Positions 53,571-61,354 of a stretch of DNA of 64,000 nt are shown here, piece by piece. The stretch is taken from positions 1 through 64,000 of the forward strand of contig NZ_SIRR01000003.1 of assembly GCF_011634895.1 (NCBI RefSeq). Reading direction: 5' to 3'. Each line of letters opens with the position of its first letter. The stretch's first letter is position 1. The DNA comes from Rheinheimera pleomorphica. GTDB lineage: Bacteria > Pseudomonadota > Gammaproteobacteria > Enterobacterales > Alteromonadaceae. The position numbers and the translations under genes are program-made. Below the pieces are notes generated by a model. The model searched no databases. It had not been told where the DNA came from and was given only the letters and a program-made list of their open reading frames with translations.

Positions 53571-55063
53571 CAGATATAACTCTCATATAATTGATTAAAA
53601 CGTGTGAACATTATCTGCTCTTGGTAATACCGGCTTACCCGGGTGTAACCTGCTTCGCTCATGCGATGCCAATTTTGCGTATCCCCCAGGGTTTGTAAAA
53701 TAGCCTGGCTACCCTGGTTGGGGTCGGCAATGCCAATGACATATCCACAACGGCCTAACGCCTGATCCTCCTCTTGCATACCCTCAATAATGTCGCGGCA
53801 TGAGCCTACGTCAGTGGCAATACAAGGTACACCGGCTGCCATGGCTTCCAGTAACACCAGTGGTTGTGCCTCACTGATCGATGTCAGCATGCAAATGCCC
53901 AGTTTTGGCAAGATCTCGACCACATTTTGCATACCAAGAAACTTAACCTGTTCGTTAAGTGACAGGCTGTTAATCAATAACTCGCACTCTTTGACATAAT
54001 TGGGATCTTCATCGGTGGGACCGATAATCCATCCTTGCAGTGTTGGGTCGCTGTTTACTGCGACCCGGATGGCACGAATAAAGGTTTTAATATCTTTAAT
54101 AGGGACTACCCGACCTATTAAGCCAACCACTTTAGGTGGAGAGGTTGGCCTTTGCTGCAATGCGGGGGCAAAGCGTGACAAATTAATGCCATTGACGATG
54201 ATTTCAGTTTTTTCTGCCGGTGCACCGTCTGCAATCTGCCGTTCGCGGTTGCCCTGATACAAGGCGGTAATATGGTTGGCGTGTTGATACGCCGTTTTAC
54301 CAAGTTGTTCAAAAAAACTGATCCAGGTTTGCCGCGTCTGTTCCATCTTTTTATGAATACTGGTGTCGAGGACAAAATGACGATCTTGAATCCAACTGGC
54401 TTGAGTTAAGTCAATTTTTCGCTCTTTGGTATAAATACCGTGCTCGCTTAGCAAGTAGGGTACTTGCAAACGCTGTTTTAGCAAGGCGCCCAAAAATCCA
54501 GCATAACCGGTTGATATACTGTGTAAAATTCGCGCTGGCGGCACTTGTCTGGCAATTTTTACTAAACTGAACAGTGGGGTGTAAATGTTTCGAAACGTCC
54601 AGAAGAAGTCTACAAACGATTGATCAGGCGACTGCTGCAAATAAAGGTCTACCAAAATGTGCCATGAAAATTCACTGTACAAAAAGTCTTCGTAAGTCAG
54701 GCCACGCCGTTGGCCTAACTGGTTAAGCATTAACTGCAGCTGCTCTGCATTTAATGCTTGATCAACGCGATTAAAGCGGGCCAGCACTTGCTGCCACATG
54801 CCAAAGGCTTTGGCTTTACCTTCACGAGCCCTGGGCGGCGTCAGCTGGTCGTGTTGCATAATAAAATGCGTTTCCAGCCCCAGCACATTGTCAGGTAAGG
54901 TATACCGTTGTTCGCCGTAGCTTTCTTTGGTGCCACCAACAAACACCAGATAAAAAGTGTAATGTGGTAAGCCGGTAATTAACTGGTGTACCCAGCTGGA
55001 CACGCCACCACGTACATAAGGGTATGTCCCCTCGAGCAGTAGACAAATATCAGCTTGCTGCAC
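53570..55063 (-). CDS. pelF: Pel polysaccharide glycosyltransferase PelF
   Basis: Cytosolic GT-B glycosyltransferase (GT4 type) of 497 residues. N-terminal GTYPYVRGGVSSWVHQLI, central LLSEHGIYTKERKIDL, and the C-terminal nucleotide-sugar site with VGLIGRVVPIKDIKTFI and SEAQPLVLLEAMAAGVPCIAT (the EX7E-type glutamates). It polymerises Pel from UDP-GalNAc/GlcNAc-type donors. It overlaps the pelE end by 14 bp. Confidence 0.96.
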   Translation of the reverse strand: MQQADICLLLEGTYPYVRGGVSSWVHQLITGLPHYTFYLVFVGGTKESYGEQRYTLPDNVLGLETHFIMQHDQLTPPRAREGKAKAFGMWQQVLARFNRVDQALNAEQLQLMLNQLGQRRGLTYEDFLYSEFSWHILVDLYLQQSPDQSFVDFFWTFRNIYTPLFSLVKIARQVPPARILHSISTGYAGFLGALLKQRLQVPYLLSEHGIYTKERKIDLTQASWIQDRHFVLDTSIHKKMEQTRQTWISFFEQLGKTAYQHANHITALYQGNRERQIADGAPAEKTEIIVNGINLSRFAPALQQRPTSPPKVVGLIGRVVPIKDIKTFIRAIRVAVNSDPTLQGWIIGPTDEDPNYVKECELLINSLSLNEQVKFLGMQNVVEILPKLGICMLTSISEAQPLVLLEAMAAGVPCIATDVGSCRDIIEGMQEEDQALGRCGYVIGIADPNQGSQAILQTLGDTQNWHRMSEAGYTRVSRYYQEQIMFTRFNQLYESYI

Positions 55064-56039
55064 GGCGCCAGTACTCCTTAAGTTGTGTAACTAAATCACT
55101 CTGGCGAGCAGGCAGGCTGCGTAACAGGCTGGCGACTTCTTTGTAATGCTTTTGGCCAAACATCACCTCGGCCAGATAAGGTGTAACCTGACGTTTGGGT
55201 AAACCTTTTTCCTGAGCTAACACTAAGTGTTGCTGCGCAGATGCCAGCTCTTGTCGTTCAAGCAGTATGCGTCCAAGCTTCAACTCGATAGCAGCAGACG
55301 TTGCCAACTCACTGGCTTTTTGCAAATACTGTTGCGCTTCAGCCAGATAAAATTCGCGTATCGGGCCTTCTGCCACGCCTAAATAACACAGTTCCCAATA
55401 GCTTTCCGCGATGCGTTGTAAGGTATCGGCACTGGGTTTTTTCTCTAGTTTGCGTTTTAACAACGCGATTTTGCGGTTGATATTAAATTCAATTTTTTCA
55501 ATCACAGCATAGGCTAACAAACGAATATCATCAGCTCTATCGGTCAGTGCGAGTTTCAGTAGCGGTATGGACTGTTGATGAGGTAAGAAACGACAGGAGT
55601 TGGTGGCCATCAGTCGTTTTTCGTCAGACGGGTTAAACAGCAAAATATCTTTTAACGCAGCATAGCCATATTGATTTGCTTCTAACTGTTCAGGGTGAAT
55701 CGGTAGTGCCTGGTTATATGTGTATCGCCAGCGCTTTTTCTGCTCTGATTTTGGAAAGTACAACGCTACTATAAACACCGAGGCCAGACACAACATACCC
55801 AGCACGGGCATAGTAAATGCCACGGTATAGATAAACGCCAACGCCGGAATCACTGGCGTTTTGTAGACACGCGGCAGCACCAACCAGCATAGCCCTGTAA
55901 AACTGGCAGCAGCGATAGCATGGCTGCTAATAAAGGCCAGCCAAAGCGCAAGTGTCATTTGTGACTGCTCAAGCAAGTAAAGGCTTGCCAGTTCAAACGT
56001 GAGGGTTTGCAGTGTCAGCCAGATCTTCATCAAATGCAC
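55050..56039 (-). CDS. pelE: Pel biosynthesis inner-membrane protein PelE
   Basis: 329 residues, the same length as the Pseudomonas protein. Two N-terminal hydrophobic stretches (about 25-55 and 60-90) precede a soluble helical region with tetratricopeptide-like repeats (about 185-320). PelE is part of the PelDEFG synthase complex. It overlaps pelD by 47 bp and pelF by 14 bp, so expression is coupled. An ATG nine bases inside is a possible alternative start. Confidence 0.9.
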   Translation of the reverse strand: MHLMKIWLTLQTLTFELASLYLLEQSQMTLALWLAFISSHAIAAASFTGLCWLVLPRVYKTPVIPALAFIYTVAFTMPVLGMLCLASVFIVALYFPKSEQKKRWRYTYNQALPIHPEQLEANQYGYAALKDILLFNPSDEKRLMATNSCRFLPHQQSIPLLKLALTDRADDIRLLAYAVIEKIEFNINRKIALLKRKLEKKPSADTLQRIAESYWELCYLGVAEGPIREFYLAEAQQYLQKASELATSAAIELKLGRILLERQELASAQQHLVLAQEKGLPKRQVTPYLAEVMFGQKHYKEVASLLRSLPARQSDLVTQLKEYWRRAAS

Positions 56040-57354
56040 CTAAATCGTCTAACAACGTGGTTATTTCCGCTTGCTGCGCTTTCACTCTAAGGGGGCCTTC
56101 CAGCTTCAGCTCATCGTCGGTAAATGGGCTGTGATGACCCAACACGGTCTTCACCCGGCTTACGAATTGCCGTGCTTCACGCGGCGTGGTCATAGGTAGC
56201 AATACACAAAGCGATGGATTCCCTGCACTATCCTGGCATAACCAATAAATGTCTGCGCCCCGGCGATAGTCGGTCACTTGTGTCAACGCCAGGCGCCGCT
56301 CACTTGTCAAGTCAGTAAATACCACCAGGCAACTGTCAATCGCATAGCGGCTGTGATGTTGTTGCTGCCCTTGCACATATTGGCGGAATAACCGACGCTG
56401 TTCAGGCTGTAAAATTGGCACAAACATCTCGTTGGCAATAAAGTTGGCTATATAGCTGGACAACAGAGCCACCAGTGCGATGTTGGCATCGGTCAGCTGC
56501 ACAAATCGTACCTTTTCGGCCAGAATGACAGCTTGTAGCTCACCATTAATGTCTAGTAATGGTATCGCTAACTGATATTGTAAATCGCTATGCTCGATTA
56601 AATCGGCCGGCGATAATAATGCTTTAGTTTTGAGCATGTCTTGTAGCATGGGATCATTCATCACCAGCTGATGGTCGTTACCTATACTGGCTAAAGCGGT
56701 AGGGGCAATTTCGCCATTTTGCACCAGGTAAAATCCAGCCTGATATAAGGTAATAATGTCACTTAAAATTTGCAGGCTGCGCTCGGCCAGCCGCGTTGGC
56801 ACCTCACCCTGATGTTTTATCGCGTCTTGCTGCAATAGCTGAATACCGGTACGTAAACTCATTTGCTTGCCGGCAACACGCTGTTCTAACTGGTCGTGAG
56901 ACACTTTCAGCAGATGGTAATTTTGTGTGAAGCTTTTTAGCTTTTGCTCCATGTAGCGGTGGTTTAATTCGTAGCGCTCGTTAATATCATGCCAATGGTC
57001 CCGGAACTCACCCACCAGCATGGTAATCAAGGCGGTACCCACTGCAACGGGCATAGTAAAATTAAGCGGTTGATGGTGTGCGGCCTGCCAGATTGAAAAG
57101 CCGACCAATAACAAAATAAAGCTCATCATGCCGCGACCAAAACCGTAACGCAGTGCAATCACCACTGGCCCCAGCATTGGCCAAAAAAAGTATTGCTGTG
57201 GCAGGTTGTACTCCAGGGTAGCTTGATACACCCAAATAAGCATAGCCGCTGCCGTGATCAGAAAGAGTTCAAACCAGGCGAAAAGCTGATGATCATAGCC
57301 AAACAGCAGACGAAACAAGACGCCTCCTGCTCCCCGGCGCTTACGATGATTCAT
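55993..57354 (-). CDS. pelD: c-di-GMP receptor PelD
   Basis: 453 residues. Four membrane helices (about 22-115), a coiled-coil stalk, a GAF domain (about 165-310) and a degenerate GGDEF domain (about 325-430). The c-di-GMP inhibitory-type site is kept as RGAD at residues 365-368, with R400 exactly 35 residues after the first arginine, the spacing of R367 and R402 in Pseudomonas aeruginosa PelD. It should therefore switch on Pel synthesis when c-di-GMP binds. It is separated from pelC by 5 bp. Confidence 0.95.
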   Translation of the reverse strand: MNHRKRRGAGGVLFRLLFGYDHQLFAWFELFLITAAAMLIWVYQATLEYNLPQQYFFWPMLGPVVIALRYGFGRGMMSFILLLVGFSIWQAAHHQPLNFTMPVAVGTALITMLVGEFRDHWHDINERYELNHRYMEQKLKSFTQNYHLLKVSHDQLEQRVAGKQMSLRTGIQLLQQDAIKHQGEVPTRLAERSLQILSDIITLYQAGFYLVQNGEIAPTALASIGNDHQLVMNDPMLQDMLKTKALLSPADLIEHSDLQYQLAIPLLDINGELQAVILAEKVRFVQLTDANIALVALLSSYIANFIANEMFVPILQPEQRRLFRQYVQGQQQHHSRYAIDSCLVVFTDLTSERRLALTQVTDYRRGADIYWLCQDSAGNPSLCVLLPMTTPREARQFVSRVKTVLGHHSPFTDDELKLEGPLRVKAQQAEITTLLDDLGAFDEDLADTANPHV

Positions 57355-57359
57355 GGTGG

Positions 57360-57881
57360 CTAATTCCAGTCCAGCTCATTGCTTAAATCGGTAAAGGTTT
57401 TGATGGCCAGGTGTGAGAGTGACTCACGTCCCCAGCCACTGCGTGCTGCTGAACCCCGCCACAGCTCACGGCTCTGCATATCAGTCAGTTGCAAGGTGAC
57501 TCCGACAGCGGGCTCACCATCCAGCCCGTATTTGTATTGCCATTCCTGCACCATTCCATACATCACATAGCCTTGGGTTTTCGTGCTCAGCCACTGTTGT
57601 GCCAGGCGCTGGCGCTGTTCAGGCTCGATACTGGCCTGCAGATCACTTAGTGCGGCTTTGGGATATATCTCTACCTTTACCCCGGCATCGGCCAACACCG
57701 ATGCCAACAACTGCTCTGCCTGAGCCTGCGCCAGTGGGCTGGTAGATTGATTAGTAAATGGCATGATGTAAACCACTTGACCAAAGTCCAGTTGTGGGCT
57801 CTCACTGCTCATCTGTGAAGCGCACCCTGTCAGCAACAGCAGCGCCATAAGCATTAATTTTTTCACCGGTATCTCCTTCAT
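57360..57881 (-). CDS. pelC: Pel outer-membrane lipoprotein PelC
   Basis: 173-residue lipoprotein with signal peptide ending in LLTGC. A small alpha/beta domain follows with VYIMPFTNQSTSPLAQAQAEQLLASVL, typical of PelC. In Pseudomonas twelve copies form a ring beneath the PelB barrel that guides the cationic polymer out. The start codon lies 4 bp before the pelB stop region, in one-base contact with pelB. Confidence 0.93.
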   Translation of the reverse strand: MKEIPVKKLMLMALLLLTGCASQMSSESPQLDFGQVVYIMPFTNQSTSPLAQAQAEQLLASVLADAGVKVEIYPKAALSDLQASIEPEQRQRLAQQWLSTKTQGYVMYGMVQEWQYKYGLDGEPAVGVTLQLTDMQSRELWRGSAARSGWGRESLSHLAIKTFTDLSNELDWN

Positions 57882-60800
57882 TAAAAATCAAGCGAATAGC
57901 CCAGACTCAGGTCGATATTTTCCTGTCCCAGGCGATCGGCACTTTGCCAGTTAATATTAAAAAACACTTCGTCATTACCAAACACCCTTACACCCACCCC
58001 AGCTTTGACACTATATTCCACGGAAGATGTCACCAGGTTGTATCCCAAAGCCGTGTCTAACAGGTAACGATAATGTGGCATTTGTGCCCCGGGTTTGCCC
58101 ACTTCGCCACGCGCTATACGTTGGCCTATCGACAGGCGTCGGTAATGAGGCGCGACAAAGTCGGTGGCGACAAGTGTCCGGCTTACAGCATCAGATAATC
58201 GGTCAAGGGAAGTCGTAGCCAGATCACTGCGTTGTATATCAAACTGGCTATAAACCTGCCAAAAGGGTAGCCGACTAAGCTGTTCACTGAGTTGCAACTG
58301 AAGCTGCCACTGTGAGGCAATTGGCTCGTTAAAGTCGGTGTTCAGCCAGGTTTTCGCCACAGAAGCCGTTAACTGATTATGCCGCGTAAATTGCCAAACT
58401 GGCTGCCAGCTTAACCGGTCTTGCTGAGCGTATAAGAAGCTGTTTTTGCTTAGGTTGGCGGGCATACTATGCTGCAGCTGCAGTAAATGCTGCCAACGTG
58501 GTGACGACGCCAGAGAAAGCTGCAGCTGCTGGCCCAGTGTCAGCTGAGTTAAACGCTGTCGCAATAGGGCGCTAAGGCCTAACGAGTCAATATTATCTGA
58601 CAGGGGTATATGCCAGTGTGCTGATAATTGAGTGGCAGAAAAATCACTTGTACTGGCGGTATCTGCTGCCGTTATGTGTTGCGTGTTTAATATAAACTGG
58701 TGGTTATCTAGCGGTTGTTGATAGTGGACTTGCAACTGGTTAACGTCCCAGCTAGAAAACTGCGTAAAGTCGGCTGCCATGCCACGCGTGCGGTTTGGGT
58801 GTAGCGCCGCGGCTAAGCGTTGCAGAACAGGGCGCTGTGATACTGGCAGTATAGGGTTATTGGCGTATTGCAAAAACTGCCAGGCAGCTTGCATATGGCC
58901 AATTTGTTCTAATGCGCTGCCGCGCTCCAATGGGGTAAGGCTATTTTCTTTGTCATAGACCAGGGCTTTTATGCTGTCATGATCTTGTTGTGCCAGCGCC
59001 ATAGCCAGGCTTAGGCTGGCGCTTAACTGCGCCTCATTGGCCCTAAGCTGTTGATACCAAAATTGCTGCGCCGCCAAATCACGCGATAAGCTACTTTGCG
59101 CCAATAACATTAGCGTATTGGCATCGGCTTGCTGATACAGATCGCGCAGCATACCTGCGGCACCCGAGCCGGGGGATACCATGCTGCTTAACAACGATTG
59201 ATAGGTTAATTTGCCCTCAGGGAGCGCTTGTAATTGCTGGCTTAGGTCAGTTAGCGCCAACCAGCGCAGTTGCTGAGCCAAAGCGAAATCACCCATATGC
59301 TCGGCGAGCAATGCATGGTTTATTTTGTCTTGAACTTGGTAGTTGGTGTGTGCCGCCAGCATTTGATGCCAATAGCTAGCTTGATGAAATTTACCCAGTG
59401 CCTGTGCCGCTGCTGCGAGTAAGCGTAAATGCTCTGCATCGCGTTGGTTTTGCTGCAACAGTTGAGGATAAAGATGACTTAGCCAAGCGGTATTCTGGCG
59501 TAACAGTGCAAGCCAGGCAGCACTTTGCCATACGCTATCTGGAATGGAGGGTTGCGCTAATTGTTGCCTAACCAGCTGTTCTGCCAAAGCATAGTTTTGC
59601 TGGTAGAGTGAAATATAAACCCTAAGTTGCAAAACTTGTGGCTCAGCAAAATCCAATTGGTTTAGTACACCAATTGCTTGCTCAAGTAACCCGGCATCCT
59701 GATGTTCAATGGCATGGTTTACCAGTGCCGACAGAATGCTCAAGGCGCCTTTTTGTTGGAATAACTGCCACAAGAACGCTTGATCTTGCGCTGTCATATC
59801 ACTGTGCGTGGCCACTGCCAAATAGGCATCTAATGCATTATCGGGTTGCAGCACCAATTGTTGCTGATAATATCGCTGTAACGGCCTATTTGCCGTGTAG
59901 TTTGCTAAATCTAACAACTCTTCAAGCTGCGAGGTATTAAGTGTTTCGGTTTGTCCGCTTTGGTGCAGGACTGCTAGTGCCTGTTCTGGCTGACCCAATG
60001 CTGAAAAGGCTTTGGCAAACCATTGTACCTCGGCAAAGCGCATATCTTCCGTTTGGCTATAACGCGGCCATATACTAGCGGCCTGTTCCGGCTGACCCAT
60101 AAACAAATAAAAACGGGCTAGCTGCGCTAGTATACGCGCGTGGGTAGGATACAACTGTGCCAGTGTGTTTAATGTCGTTAAGGTATTGTTGGCACCATAG
60201 GCTTTGTCGCTGGCATCCACCAGGGACCACACTTCATTGTCAGTTAAATGCCGTTGTTGAGCTAACGCCTTATAAAAATCCGCTTTGGCCGATAAATCAC
60301 TTTCTGCCAGGGCATCCTCCAACCCTTTTGTAATGGTGCTGATATCGGTGTATTGCGTCACCAGTTTGCGGCTTAGCTGCAGTGCTTTATGAGTTTGTTG
60401 TTGCCAACGGTAATATTGATGCAGTTTTTCATAAAGTTGCCGGCTGGGCGCACGTTGACCTAAGGTTTCCAGATAAGCTGTAGCCTGATCCAGATGGCCA
60501 TTCGCCTCTGCCAGGTTGGCCGCCTGAAGCAAATCAGCATTTGCGTTGGTAAGGGCTAACTTGGTTACTGCGAAATCAAAAGCGCTGTTTGACGCGTTGT
60601 TGCGCAGCGCCAGTGCAACAAAATACTGCAAACAGCTCGCACTGCAGCGGTACTTATTGGCATGACGCTTGGCTAACGCAAGCGCCTGCTCCCCCCGTTC
60701 AGAGGCTTCGAGCAACTTCAGCAATTGCAGCAGATGTTCTTGGCTGGGCTCGCGTTGATAAACTTGTCCAGCATATAAAGTGGCTTGAAGTGGTTGCCCG

Positions 60801-61354
60801 GCTTTTAATGCCAGTGCAATCAATTCTTTCTGGTTGCTGCCTGGCAATTGTTTGCTGATTGCCAGTGCCAACTCAGGTTGATTTATTTGTAACGCATAAT
60901 CAGCTAGTTTGCGCTGGTATTGCTCGGGTAAGCCGCTGGGTAAATTAGCTAAATAATGCTGCAAATTTGCCCGTGCATCGCGTTGTTTAGTACTTAACGT
61001 TAACAACAGGCTTGTGTAAAGCTGGTGTGCCGCCAGCATGTCGGGGCTATCATCAAACTTACTCAGCGGGGTTAGCAGTGTAAGGGCATCTTCATAATCG
61101 CCTGTGCGGTACAGTTGTTGTGCTAATAACTGGTCTATGGCGACCGAGCGCTGTTCTTGCTGTAACACCCGGGTAAATGCAATAGCAACCGAAGGATCGT
61201 CCGATTGCTTAAGCAGGCTTAACAGCAAGTTGTCGTTGGGTTTTAATAACCACAACAATACGCTTGTGACTAATGTAAGCGTAATTAGCGTACGCCGGTT
61301 AACAAGCTCGGTGTGTTCGCCAAGACGTCGTCTGACCTGTTGCAGTGGAGACAT
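57881..61354 (-). CDS. pelB: Pel outer-membrane exporter PelB
   Basis: 1157 residues. N-terminal membrane helix (about 21-37: RRTLITLTLVTSVLLWLLKP), then a very long periplasmic array of tetratricopeptide repeats (about 40-850), then a C-terminal beta-barrel ending in the aromatic FINWQ...LGYSLDF-type strand with final Phe. PelB forms the pore for Pel and its TPR region binds PelA. It shares one base with pelA. Confidence 0.95.
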   Translation of the reverse strand: MSPLQQVRRRLGEHTELVNRRTLITLTLVTSVLLWLLKPNDNLLLSLLKQSDDPSVAIAFTRVLQQEQRSVAIDQLLAQQLYRTGDYEDALTLLTPLSKFDDSPDMLAAHQLYTSLLLTLSTKQRDARANLQHYLANLPSGLPEQYQRKLADYALQINQPELALAISKQLPGSNQKELIALALKAGQPLQATLYAGQVYQREPSQEHLLQLLKLLEASERGEQALALAKRHANKYRCSASCLQYFVALALRNNASNSAFDFAVTKLALTNANADLLQAANLAEANGHLDQATAYLETLGQRAPSRQLYEKLHQYYRWQQQTHKALQLSRKLVTQYTDISTITKGLEDALAESDLSAKADFYKALAQQRHLTDNEVWSLVDASDKAYGANNTLTTLNTLAQLYPTHARILAQLARFYLFMGQPEQAASIWPRYSQTEDMRFAEVQWFAKAFSALGQPEQALAVLHQSGQTETLNTSQLEELLDLANYTANRPLQRYYQQQLVLQPDNALDAYLAVATHSDMTAQDQAFLWQLFQQKGALSILSALVNHAIEHQDAGLLEQAIGVLNQLDFAEPQVLQLRVYISLYQQNYALAEQLVRQQLAQPSIPDSVWQSAAWLALLRQNTAWLSHLYPQLLQQNQRDAEHLRLLAAAAQALGKFHQASYWHQMLAAHTNYQVQDKINHALLAEHMGDFALAQQLRWLALTDLSQQLQALPEGKLTYQSLLSSMVSPGSGAAGMLRDLYQQADANTLMLLAQSSLSRDLAAQQFWYQQLRANEAQLSASLSLAMALAQQDHDSIKALVYDKENSLTPLERGSALEQIGHMQAAWQFLQYANNPILPVSQRPVLQRLAAALHPNRTRGMAADFTQFSSWDVNQLQVHYQQPLDNHQFILNTQHITAADTASTSDFSATQLSAHWHIPLSDNIDSLGLSALLRQRLTQLTLGQQLQLSLASSPRWQHLLQLQHSMPANLSKNSFLYAQQDRLSWQPVWQFTRHNQLTASVAKTWLNTDFNEPIASQWQLQLQLSEQLSRLPFWQVYSQFDIQRSDLATTSLDRLSDAVSRTLVATDFVAPHYRRLSIGQRIARGEVGKPGAQMPHYRYLLDTALGYNLVTSSVEYSVKAGVGVRVFGNDEVFFNINWQSADRLGQENIDLSLGYSLDF